Origin: Candidatus Sulfopaludibacter sp. SbA3 | GTDB lineage: Bacteria > Acidobacteriota > Terriglobia > Bryobacterales > Bryobacteraceae | Length of the DNA: 19,331 nt | Assembly: GCA_945861255.1 (NCBI GenBank) | Contig: CAMAUG010000033.1 | Location: forward strand, 1-19,331 | Reading direction: 5' to 3' | Translations under genes and position numbers: made by a program | Notes under the pieces: model-generated | The model's input: the letters and a program-made list of their open reading frames with translations, nothing else | Databases searched by the model: none | What the model was told of the DNA's origin: nothing | In this document: piece after piece, positions 6,043 to 13,519 of the stretch | Position numbering within the stretch: position 1 is the stretch's first letter | How the letters are laid out: each line of letters starts with the position of its first letter

Positions 6043-6351
6043 TTACCAGCGGTTGTTGCGGCGCGCGCCACCACCACCGCCGGCACCGCCGCCAAAGCTG
6101 CGTTCCGTCTTCGGGCGGGCTTCGTTGACGTTCAGAGCGCGGCCGTCGACGTCCCGGCCGTTGAGGCCTTCAATGGCGCGATCGGCTTCCGATTCGACGC
6201 TCATCTCGACAAATCCAAAGCCCTTCGCCTGGCCCGTATCGCGGTCGGTGATGATGCTGACGCGATCGACGGTTCCGTACGCTTCAAACAGGGAACGGAC
6301 TGCGCTCTCGGTTGCCCCAAAACTGAGGTTGCCTACAAAAATGTTTTTCAA
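6043..6351 (-). CDS. RRM-domain RNA-binding protein with Gly-rich tail
   Basis: A 102-residue single-RRM protein of the small bacterial/cyanobacterial Rbp type. RNP2 is IFVGNL (residues 4-9) and RNP1 is KGFGFVEM (43-50), with the exposed aromatic Phe5, Phe45 and Phe47 needed to stack on RNA bases. The domain ends near residue 80 (GRALNVNEARPK), followed by a short basic and glycine-rich tail (GGGAGGGGGARRNNRW). The start is TTG 6351: an in-frame TAG lies five codons upstream and no ATG exists between. A strong terminator follows. Such proteins bind single-stranded RNA and are often cold-induced; regulation here is not evident except for CGGAC repeats upstream (6395-6470). Confidence 0.92.
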   Translation of the reverse strand: MKNIFVGNLSFGATESAVRSLFEAYGTVDRVSIITDRDTGQAKGFGFVEMSVESEADRAIEGLNGRDVDGRALNVNEARPKTERSFGGGAGGGGGARRNNRW

Positions 6352-6394
6352 TTGGTCTTCTTTCTAAATGTTGTTGAGTGAATCGGGGCAGGAT

Positions 6395-6470
6395 CGGACG
6401 AGGGCGGTCGGACCGGACTAATGCGAAGTTGCCGAAATCGGACACTTTGAGTGTACCACGAAAACGGACA
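6395..6470. repeat. Cluster of CGGAC motifs including a 12-base direct repeat
   Basis: CGGAC occurs on the plus strand starting at 6395, 6409, 6414, 6439 and 6465. Two of these sit in the longer repeat CGAAATCGGACA (6433-6444) and CGAAAACGGACA (6459-6470), 11 of 12 identical and 26 bases apart. They lie just upstream of the RRM gene. They could be binding sites for its regulator or the subterminal repeats of a lost insertion sequence. Confidence 0.4.
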
Positions 6471-6565
6471 AGTGGAACCGGCATTTCCAAATAATCCCTT
6501 CCGTAGGATTCCCGCACGGCAACATAGCCCTTAACAAGATGGTATGGGAAGGCCGATCCCCGCGG

Positions 6566-6683
6566 GATGCGACAAGCTCCCGTGTGCTGAAAAGCCTGGG
6601 TCACGAAGCGATCGTGGCGAATGCGCGGCAGCTCGCGCAAGAACGACCGCATCGACGTACGCACGCTGGCGCGGCTGGCGTCG
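6566..6683 (+). pseudogene. Remnant of an IS110-type transposase
   Basis: Two short pieces in different frames match the N-terminal DEDD region of IS110-family transposases as I remember it. Frame one (from 6566) reads DATSSRVLKSLGHEAIVANA, like the LGHEVIVANAR block; frame two (6627-6683) reads GSSRKNDRIDVRTLARLAS, like SxRKNDRxDAxTLARLA. About six residues that normally separate the blocks are missing, so a deletion with frame change joined them. Nothing before or after resembles the rest of the transposase. The fragment lies in the 441-base gap between the RRM gene and the hydrolase gene. It is not a working element. Confidence 0.6.
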
Positions 6684-6792
6684 CCGAAGCCTGGCACCAC
6701 GAAGTCACGGACGGACTACGGATGCGGAACCGTTCGGTTGGGGCTTGTTGCCGATCAAAAAGCGCTACACTCTTTCTAAAGGAGTAGCCATC

Positions 6793-7689
6793 ATGGAAGA
6801 CCAGAAGAACCAACCGAAGAATGACACGCAGCCCGGCGATATCGCACGTCGTGAATTTGTCGCGCTCTCAGTGGCCGCCGGACTGGGCGCTACCGCCGCG
6901 CCAGCCGCCGCAGCCGAACTGGATGTCGTCGAAACCGACGTCGAGATCAAAACCCCAGACGGAACCTGCGACGCCGCGTTTGTTCGCCCGAAGACCGGTA
7001 CTCATCCCGGCGTGCTGATCTGGCCCGACGCATTCGGCTTGCGGCTCTCGACGCGCGCGATGGCCAAGCGCTTGGCGGCCGAGGGATATTCGGTCCTGGT
7101 CCCCAATCCGTTTTATCGCATGGGCAAAGCCCCTTTCACCGACGCTTCCAAATTCAACTTCCAGAATCCCGACGATATGGCCAAGCTCCGGCCGCTGATG
7201 GCATCGGTGAATGCGCCCGGCAACCCCGAGAAGGATGCAGCAGCTTACGTTGCGTTCCTGGACGCGCAAAAAGAAGTGAACAAGTCCAAGAAGATCGGAA
7301 CCCAGGGTTACTGCATGGGCGGTCCACTGGTTGTGAAAACCGCCGCGGCGCTGCCCAACCGTATCGGCGCCGGCGCATCGTTCCACGGTGGCGGCCTGGT
7401 CACGGACAAGCCGGATAGCCCGCACCTGCTCGCGCCGAAAATAAAAGCCCGTATGTATTTCGGCGTGGCCTCCAACGACGACGCCCGTCAGCCGGATGCA
7501 AAAGACAAGCTGAAGGAAGCCTTCGCCGCCGCCAAGGTTACGGCCGAAGTCGAAGTGTATGGGTCTCTGCATGGTTGGTGCATGACGGATATGCCCGCGC
7601 CGCAGAACGGCGCGCCGATTTATAACAAGACTGACGCTGAACGCGCTTGGGGAAAACTCCTGGCGCTGTATAAGGCAGGCCTCGCCTAG
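6793..7689 (+). CDS. Tat-exported dienelactone hydrolase-family protein
   Basis: A 298-residue alpha/beta hydrolase. The N-terminus carries a twin-arginine signal (ARREFVALSVAAGLGATAA, Arg19-Arg20) and an Ala-rich cleavage region near residue 41, so it is exported folded. The catalytic triad typical of dienelactone hydrolases is visible: Cys174 in GYCMGG, Asp229/230 in ASNDDARQPD, and His260 in GSLHGWC. The family opens lactone rings or cleaves small esters; the substrate here is unknown. ATG 6793 is chosen because AAAGGAG lies about eight bases upstream and it is the first residue of the signal region; the frame stays open upstream but through the transposase remnant. A TACACT at 6766 could be its -10 box. 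Confidence 0.9.
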   Translation: MEDQKNQPKNDTQPGDIARREFVALSVAAGLGATAAPAAAAELDVVETDVEIKTPDGTCDAAFVRPKTGTHPGVLIWPDAFGLRLSTRAMAKRLAAEGYSVLVPNPFYRMGKAPFTDASKFNFQNPDDMAKLRPLMASVNAPGNPEKDAAAYVAFLDAQKEVNKSKKIGTQGYCMGGPLVVKTAAALPNRIGAGASFHGGGLVTDKPDSPHLLAPKIKARMYFGVASNDDARQPDAKDKLKEAFAAAKVTAEVEVYGSLHGWCMTDMPAPQNGAPIYNKTDAERAWGKLLALYKAGLA

Positions 7690-7715
7690 AGCCAGCATTG
7701 ACTTGCGTAAGTTTG

Positions 7716-7784
7716 CATGGACCACTCCTGATGGTCGCGGCTCGGAGGACGTTGCTGAGCCGTGACCGTCAGGGAGCGGTCATG
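7716..7784. repeat. Long imperfect palindrome (REP-like hairpin), copy 1
   Basis: Arms 7716-7743 and 7757-7784 fold back around a 13-base loop. I count 26 pairs: 17 in a row next to the loop (two of them G-U), then one bulge, two pairs, one A-C mismatch, four pairs, one bulge and three pairs. The inner arms read GTCGCGGCTC and GAGCCGTGAC. A related, decayed copy lies at 17729-17798. It is placed between the hydrolase stop (7689) and the NHL gene start (7808) and has no T tract, so it is more like a dispersed repeat than a simple terminator. Confidence 0.7.
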
Positions 7785-7807
7785 ACGTGCCTTGAGCGAG
7801 GTTGTCT

Positions 7808-8923
7808 ATGAACGAAACACAATCACGGGGTTTCTCCCGCAGGCATCTGATGAACTCCTGGTTGGTATTGCTCGGGCTGCTGCCTGGGTTGGCGCTCAGC
7901 CAGCAGAGCGCGCCGGAGATCGCATTCGATTCCGTCGCGGACTACCCTAAGCTTCCCCCCGGGGTCAATTTCGGCGAGGTGGCGGGCGTGGCCGTGAACT
8001 CCAAAGGCCACGTTTTTGTGTTCACGCGCTCGAACAGCGCCAGTGGTCCGGCCTATGCTCCGACGGCGGCCCAGTTGCTCGAGTTCGGCCCGAAGGGAGA
8101 ATTCGTGGGCGAAGTCGGCAAGGGCCTGTATGCCTGGTCCTTCGCCCACTCCGTTCGCATCGACAGAGACGACAACATCTGGGCGATCGATAAGGGTTCG
8201 GATATGGTGGTCAAGTTCAACCCCGCTGGCCGCGTGGTGTGGGTGTTCGGCCGGAGAAAGGAATCGGCCGATGACGAAGCGAAGGCGTGGGAGCATGTCG
8301 ATCCGCCGCTTGCAGCCGCGGACGGACTTTTCCGTCAGCCGACCGATGTCGCCTGGGACTCCAGCGGCAACATCTATATCAGCGACGGATACATCAACTC
8401 GCGCGTCGCCAAGTTCGACAAGAACGGCGATTGGGTGAAGTCCTGGGGCACGAAAGGTACAGCGCCCGGGCAGTTCGTCATCCCTCACGCCATCGCGATA
8501 GACCGCAACAATAATGTCTATGTGGGCGATCGCTCGAACAGGCGCATTCAGGTCTTTGACACCGAGGGCAAGTTCTTGCGCATGTTCACCATTGACGTGC
8601 CTCCGGACCCGAATTCGCGTTCCGTCAACGGCAACACCCCGACCAGTCAGCGCTTGGCGCAAGTGATCGGTGCGCCCAATTCGTTGTGCATCACGCCCGG
8701 TCAAAACCAAGTGCTTTTCGTTGGAGAATCCACCTACCCCGGGCGGGTTTTCAAAGTCTCACTCGATGGGAAAGTGCTTGGAGTGATCGGCCGTTCCGGG
8801 CGCCAGCTCAAGCAATTCTCCGGCGCTCACGCGTTAGCGTGCCCTTCTGAAAACGAAGTCTATGTCGCCGAAACTTCCAATTGGCGCGTGCAGAAACTGA
8901 TGCTGCGTCCGCAGGCGAAATAA
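7808..8923 (+). CDS. Secreted NHL-repeat beta-propeller protein
   Basis: A 371-residue protein with a signal peptide (SRRHLMNSWLVLLGLLPGLA, cleaved after about residue 31). The rest is made of repeating NHL blades: FGEVAGVAVNSKGHVFVFTR, FAHSVRIDRDDNIWAIDKGS, PTDVAWDSSGNIYISDGYIN, PHAIAIDRNNNVYVGDRSNR and ALACPSENEVYVAETSNWRV. This is a six-bladed propeller of the kind called peptidyl-glycine amidating lyase-like in annotation, but the family in soil bacteria is mostly uncharacterised and may simply bind ligands. ATG 7808 is chosen over TTG 7802, with GCGAGG just upstream. It is preceded by the REP-like hairpin and convergent with the tannase gene. Confidence 0.85.
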   Translation: MNETQSRGFSRRHLMNSWLVLLGLLPGLALSQQSAPEIAFDSVADYPKLPPGVNFGEVAGVAVNSKGHVFVFTRSNSASGPAYAPTAAQLLEFGPKGEFVGEVGKGLYAWSFAHSVRIDRDDNIWAIDKGSDMVVKFNPAGRVVWVFGRRKESADDEAKAWEHVDPPLAAADGLFRQPTDVAWDSSGNIYISDGYINSRVAKFDKNGDWVKSWGTKGTAPGQFVIPHAIAIDRNNNVYVGDRSNRRIQVFDTEGKFLRMFTIDVPPDPNSRSVNGNTPTSQRLAQVIGAPNSLCITPGQNQVLFVGESTYPGRVFKVSLDGKVLGVIGRSGRQLKQFSGAHALACPSENEVYVAETSNWRVQKLMLRPQAK

Positions 8924-8937
8924 CGGGGTGAAAGTGC

Positions 8938-8975
8938 AGTGAGCGGCTTTGCCCCTCACGCTACTTCCGCTCACT
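8938..8975. terminator. Inverted repeat at convergent gene ends
   Basis: AGTGAGCGG (8938-8946) and CCGCTCACT (8967-8975) are perfect nine-base arms around 20 bases. A competing stem GTGAG/CTCAC lies inside. The repeat overlaps the last codons of the tannase gene (stop at 8961) and follows the NHL gene, so it may end transcription from both sides, although no T tract is present. Confidence 0.4.
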
Positions 8976-10757
8976 ACTGCATACGAAGCCTACTCCACTC
9001 CATCCGCACCACTTTTCATACCCTGTGCTGAAAAAGGAAGCCCCCACCCAGTCGTACTTCGCGGGTTCGAGCGTCTTGGGCATTCCCGCCACGAAGTTGG
9101 CCGGATCGTCGATGCTTCCACTGCCTTTAAATTGGGGAGTCTGCGGATACGGAAACACGGGGCGGATTCGGATTACCTTTGCGGGATCCGCCGGCGCCCC
9201 GACGCTCGGAGCGCTGCCTGCCCCGCGAGTTTGCGTGCTCAACAGCCGGTTCGGGGCTATTCCCCGCTCCACCCATGCCATGAGCGGGCTGAGCATGTCC
9301 ACGCTAATTGGCTCGTCCCCGCCAGTACAGTGGCCTCCGCCCGGCAGCAAGTACAACCGCGCAAACTGCTTGGCGCGGTCCGCACCCATCAGGGTTTCCA
9401 CGGCATTGTAATATCCGATGGTGCTCACGGGTGAAATGGCCGCGTCCGCCGATCCGTGCCACATGATCAGCTTGCTGCCCGCGGCCGCGAATTTTGAAAG
9501 GTCGGGATTCAGGGCGTCGTAGATCTCGTGCGCGAACTGCATCGCCTTAAACGTGCCTTCGTCGAAACGAAAATCCGCGAGCGTGAACTTGTGCGGCGGG
9601 TTCTTCGGATAAGCCATGTATTTGATCACTGACGTGGAAAGAGAAGCGCTGGTGGTGGAAGCCATCTGGTCCGGCTGGGCCGGCACGAAGATCCCGCGCC
9701 ACTGCAACTCCGAACCGGGTAATGGCCCGCGGATCACTAATTGCCGGCCTTTTTCGTCATGTGCGCCCCGATAGACTTCGCGAACCATATTCACTTGCGC
9801 CGGGGTGAGGCACGTAGAGGAGTCCTGTCCGGACTTGCATTGCAATGCAACAGGGTCATAATGGCACCCGGTGGGTTCAGTAAGAAGACCGTCCTTGAGG
9901 CCGTCGAGCGCGTCGCAAGCTTCCATGACCGCCGCGTGCAGCAGCGGAAGTTTGCCTGCGGTAAGGATGGCCCGGCCGTCGGCGTCGGAATTCATGCGCG
10001 CGTTCCAGGCGTGATAGAAGGTGTTCTGCGTGATGAAATTGTGCGCCGGAGCGCCGGCACTAATGCCGTTGAAATCTTCAGGGTATCGTTGCGCCTCCAC
10101 CATCGCCTCTCGTCCACCCTCCGAGCACCCGGTGAAATAGGAGTACCTGGCCTTTTGGCCGTAATACTTTTCGATGAGTGCCTTTGCCGCCAGCGCTGTT
10201 ACATGCACGCTGCGGTATCCGAAGTCGACGCGCAACTGAAGATCGTCAGCCGCCCACGCGCCATCGCTTCCTCCGGTTTCATGGCCGGTGTTGGTCGACG
10301 CCAGAGCCAGTTCTCCGTTGCTGGCCGGCGCGCAGTTCTCCGCATTGTTGACACGGATGCGGGTGCCGCCGCACAGCCCGCCGCAGCCGGTTTGCACGTA
10401 ACGTTGCGTCCATTTGGTGGTGGGAAGCCGCACCTCGAACTCCACTCGCGGGGACACATATCCCTTCACCTGGCAAAACTCCGCGGAACCCTCCTGTGTC
10501 ACCGCGGCGGCGGTAATCCGCATGGTCACTCCAGCCGCGCCGGAGAGGTCGCTACGCGTCAATTGGGTGCACTCCATCACGGGCCGCACGACGGGCAGGA
10601 CGGCCGGGACCGACTCCTGGGCGTTCAAGACGGAGCAGGGCATCGCCAGCGCCAGCGCGACGAGCGGGAAGCGCAGCGCGCTCTTGAGAAACGCGCGCAA
10701 AACGGGGCGCGGCGCGATGGGTTGCCGGCCTGCCGCAGCGGTGCTTGCCCCGTCCAT
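8961..10757 (-). CDS. Tannase/feruloyl esterase-family hydrolase
   Basis: A 598-residue secreted hydrolase. An N-terminal basic stretch is followed by a hydrophobic signal (FPLVALALAMPCSVLNAQ, cleaved near residue 47). The family's CS-D-HC arrangement is complete: Cys211-Ser212 in TGCSEGGREA, Asp438 in WHGSADAAISP, His476-Cys477 in PGGGHCTGG, where the two Cys form the disulfide next to the triad. ACDALDGLKDG (280-290) matches the calcium loop. The family releases gallic, ferulic or other phenolic acids from plant esters. The start is ATG 10757, with GGAG seven bases upstream; ATG 10802 and 10790 are also in frame but lie at or before the expected transcript start from a TATAAT at 10806-10801. 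Its gene follows the M1 peptidase. Confidence 0.93.
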   Translation of the reverse strand: MDGASTAAAGRQPIAPRPVLRAFLKSALRFPLVALALAMPCSVLNAQESVPAVLPVVRPVMECTQLTRSDLSGAAGVTMRITAAAVTQEGSAEFCQVKGYVSPRVEFEVRLPTTKWTQRYVQTGCGGLCGGTRIRVNNAENCAPASNGELALASTNTGHETGGSDGAWAADDLQLRVDFGYRSVHVTALAAKALIEKYYGQKARYSYFTGCSEGGREAMVEAQRYPEDFNGISAGAPAHNFITQNTFYHAWNARMNSDADGRAILTAGKLPLLHAAVMEACDALDGLKDGLLTEPTGCHYDPVALQCKSGQDSSTCLTPAQVNMVREVYRGAHDEKGRQLVIRGPLPGSELQWRGIFVPAQPDQMASTTSASLSTSVIKYMAYPKNPPHKFTLADFRFDEGTFKAMQFAHEIYDALNPDLSKFAAAGSKLIMWHGSADAAISPVSTIGYYNAVETLMGADRAKQFARLYLLPGGGHCTGGDEPISVDMLSPLMAWVERGIAPNRLLSTQTRGAGSAPSVGAPADPAKVIRIRPVFPYPQTPQFKGSGSIDDPANFVAGMPKTLEPAKYDWVGASFFSTGYEKWCGWSGVGFVCSSERK

Positions 10758-10800
10758 TGAGATTCTCCAGGCTGCTGAACAGTGTCTCATGTCGACACCC

Positions 10801-10806
10801 ATTATA
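10801..10806 (-). promoter_or_regulatory. Putative -10 box of the tannase gene
   Basis: The minus strand reads TATAAT exactly, 44 bases before the chosen start codon at 10757. A -35 match is weak (CTGAAT at about 19 bases). The inverted repeat GTCTCC/GGAGAC lies just upstream of it. Placement supports an own promoter and the shorter protein start. Confidence 0.4.
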
Positions 10807-10915
10807 AGCGCTGTCTCCCGGCAGGATTCAGCAGGAGACGCAGTGCTGGTGCGTGGGCCGCACGGCGTGGTTTCGCGGCCAATTCGACGCTATCGCGAAA
10901 ATACCGCACCAGTAA

Positions 10916-13447
10916 CTATCGCGCCGAGCGAAACAGATCGTCCGCGGCGGATTCCACAAACCACCGTAGGCGTTGAGGCAGCGCGCTTTCTTTCTCCAAG
11001 TAGGCGTGAACCGCGGCTGCGGCCTCCGGTGACCTGTGATTGGCTAGCGTCGAATCCACCCAGCGCTTGGGAAAGAAGATATCGCCGGTGGCCTGAATTT
11101 CGCGCAGCAGAGCCAGGCTCGGGGCCACGAATCTCTTTGCGTGATCTTCACGTAAGGGATGATGAAGATAGCGCAGTGATTCCAGCACCCACGGTTCATG
11201 CGCGCGATTGTCCAACTTCTTGAACCGCTCGAAGGCGCGTTCCCGCTCGGCAGGATCGGAGGAAACGGCGGGCATCACGAATGCCAGGCGTTCTTTGCGA
11301 TCCGCGTTCCGGGTGCGCTCCAGCTGCGAGGCAAGAGTCCTCTGCCAACCCGGCGCCTCTTTCACGGCAAGCTCAAGCGCCATCGCGATCTCGTCGGTTT
11401 CGGCGAAGGGCAGGCCGTCGATCTTTTCGTCGCGCCGCCACAGGCGCTCAATCCACTCTAAGCCTTCCGGCGTGAGGGCGATCGAGCGAAACGCCGAGAA
11501 CCAGGCCGATTTCGCGCTGGTGTTCGACGCGCGGGCGATTCCGGCGCGCAGCAGTGCTTCGAGCTCGCGACCGCGCCGGATACGCTCCTCGCGCGGAAGA
11601 TAGAACCAGAACAAGCGCGTGGCGTAACCAAGCGCGTGCTGCGCGTTCTGTTCATCGGTTTCCAAGGGAAGCGCGCGCGCAACCAGACGGGCGAGATCCG
11701 CTGGGGCGATCCTGCCGTCCACCATGCTCTCCCAGAGAGTGACCCACGCAGCGCCACGCGTCAGCGGATCGCGAATGTCCTCCAGGTGGTCCAGAAGGTA
11801 TTTCTCGCTGGCATCATCCAGCACGAACGATCCGTACCCCACGCCGCCGCCGTTTGCCAGCATATACAGCGGTGGGGTGGCCACGGGCGCTTTCACAGTG
11901 GTGCTTCGTTCGCGCGTGAACGCCGCGACATCCAGCGTTCGATCCGGGTAACCGAGCGTGATCCGCAGACTTTGCGGCCACGTCCGCGATTGGCTCAAAC
12001 GATCGTTCTGCGTGATGGTGATCGTCCCGTGGTTCCAGGCTAACGACAACTCCGGCATGCCGCGTTCTTCCACCCACGCCTGGCTCCATTTGGCGAGATC
12101 CTCAGGAGTGCGGCGATCCAGAATGCGCACCAGATCGGGCCACGTGGCATTGCCGAAGGCATAGACCTTTAAATACTCGCGCACGCCGTCGCGAAACTTG
12201 GTCTCACCCATCATCGTTTCCAAGTGCCGCATGACGATGGGGGCTTTGTTGTAAATGATGTTGCCATAGAGGGTGCCGGCCTCATTCAAATTCGCCAGCG
12301 GCTGGCGGATGGGATTGGCGCCGGCCGTGCGGTCCACATCATAGGCGGAGGGATAGTGGCTCAGCAGAAAACGCAGATCGTGATTCACTCCGGGAAACGA
12401 CGGGTTGACGATCTTGGCGGCCATGAAATTCGCGAACACTTCCTTGGTCCAAACGTCGTTGAACCAGCGCATGGTCACCAGATCTCCGAACCACATGTGC
12501 GCCGTTTCATGGGAAATGGTCGAGGCGCGCTGGAGTGTTTGATTCTGCGTGGCCGAAGCTTCCAGCAGCATCGCGGGCGCGTTATAGTAAATGGCTCCCG
12601 CGTGCTCCATTCCACCGAACTGGAACGCGGGCAGCAGGACGAAATCAAATTTGCCCCAGGGGTAGGGAATGCGCGTGTAGTCTTCCAGCCACGCGAGCGC
12701 CCTGGCATGCAGATCGAAAAGCGCATCTCGATTTCGGGCGACCTTGGCATCGTCGGTCTCGCGATGGAACATGCGCATCCTGCGTCCATTGCGCTCCGCT
12801 GTTTCGACACGAAACTTTCCGGCGGCGAACGCGAACAGATAAGTGGGAAGTGGCTGTGTTTCAGCGAACTTGAGTGCTGCCGTTGTGTTATCGCCATGAT
12901 TGCCGCTGATAGCCGCGCCGTTCGCCACCGCCACCCATTCCTTGGGGACAGTCAATGTGAGCGAGTAACGCGCCTTGATGCTGGGTTGATCAAAGCAGGG
13001 AAAGGCGAGCTGAGCCCGTGCAGGGACGAAGAGCGTGTACAAATAATCTTCGTTCCGGTTGAGCGCTTCGTCGCCGGCGAGGAATTCAATGTCGATGGTA
13101 TTCTCGCCCGTGCGCATCAAAGATCTTGGAATTACGATGTGACCGTCGGCGAAGCCGAACTCCGCCAGGACGCCATTCGCACGCAGCTCCAGGATTTTCT
13201 CGCGAGGCTGGGTGAAATCGAGGACGATCTCACGCGGCGCGCGCAGCGTGAACCGGATGACGGACGCTCCGCGCACCGGATCCGATTTCTTCGAGGGGAC
13301 GGTGAAGCTCAGTTCGAAGCGAGGCGCCAGGATCGACGCGGCTCGCTCCTGCGCCAGAGCCCCGGAAATACCAGGCCCCGGGGAAGCCGCTCCCACTGTG
13401 CCCGGTATAAGTGCCGCCATGAGCAAATACGCCGCTTTCCTGAGCAT
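10916..13447 (-). CDS. M1-family zinc aminopeptidase
   Basis: An 843-residue secreted peptidase with a signal peptide (MLRKAAYLLMAALIPGTVGA). The zinc site HETAH (His313, Glu314, His317) is followed after 18 residues by the third ligand Glu336 in WTKEVFANF. The exopeptidase motif usually read GxMEN is GGMEHAG (278-284), with His in place of Asn, which I believe occurs in a natural subfamily. The N-terminal beta domain (PCFDQPSIKARYSLTL, 150-165) and a long helical C-terminal domain are both present, so it is full length. It removes N-terminal residues from peptides, probably in the periplasm. ATG 13447 is chosen to place the signal peptide at the start; ATG 13513 would add 22 residues. Confidence 0.94.
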   Translation of the reverse strand: MLRKAAYLLMAALIPGTVGAASPGPGISGALAQERAASILAPRFELSFTVPSKKSDPVRGASVIRFTLRAPREIVLDFTQPREKILELRANGVLAEFGFADGHIVIPRSLMRTGENTIDIEFLAGDEALNRNEDYLYTLFVPARAQLAFPCFDQPSIKARYSLTLTVPKEWVAVANGAAISGNHGDNTTAALKFAETQPLPTYLFAFAAGKFRVETAERNGRRMRMFHRETDDAKVARNRDALFDLHARALAWLEDYTRIPYPWGKFDFVLLPAFQFGGMEHAGAIYYNAPAMLLEASATQNQTLQRASTISHETAHMWFGDLVTMRWFNDVWTKEVFANFMAAKIVNPSFPGVNHDLRFLLSHYPSAYDVDRTAGANPIRQPLANLNEAGTLYGNIIYNKAPIVMRHLETMMGETKFRDGVREYLKVYAFGNATWPDLVRILDRRTPEDLAKWSQAWVEERGMPELSLAWNHGTITITQNDRLSQSRTWPQSLRITLGYPDRTLDVAAFTRERSTTVKAPVATPPLYMLANGGGVGYGSFVLDDASEKYLLDHLEDIRDPLTRGAAWVTLWESMVDGRIAPADLARLVARALPLETDEQNAQHALGYATRLFWFYLPREERIRRGRELEALLRAGIARASNTSAKSAWFSAFRSIALTPEGLEWIERLWRRDEKIDGLPFAETDEIAMALELAVKEAPGWQRTLASQLERTRNADRKERLAFVMPAVSSDPAERERAFERFKKLDNRAHEPWVLESLRYLHHPLREDHAKRFVAPSLALLREIQATGDIFFPKRWVDSTLANHRSPEAAAAVHAYLEKESALPQRLRWFVESAADDLFRSAR

Positions 13448-13519
13448 ATTGTTCCGAGCCAGTTGTAGACCGCTCCCTCGAAACCGTGCCGCAATCGCGA
13501 GAGAGCGGCCCACTGCCCA

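Noticed and set aside
6284..6700. Minus-strand 138-residue frame containing VPLVRFRGTLKVSDFGNFAL
   Set aside because: It overlaps the start of the RRM gene and the transposase scar; the appealing stretch comes from the CGGAC repeat region and has no start signal.
6868..7725. Minus-strand open frame of 285 residues
   Set aside because: It is antisense to the dienelactone hydrolase gene, whose triad and Tat signal are clear.
9741..10760. Plus-strand open frame of 339 residues
   Set aside because: It is antisense to the tannase-family gene and has unbalanced composition.
12224..13468. Plus-strand open frame of 414 residues
   Set aside because: It is antisense to the M1 aminopeptidase gene, which has all catalytic motifs; long antisense frames are common at this GC content.
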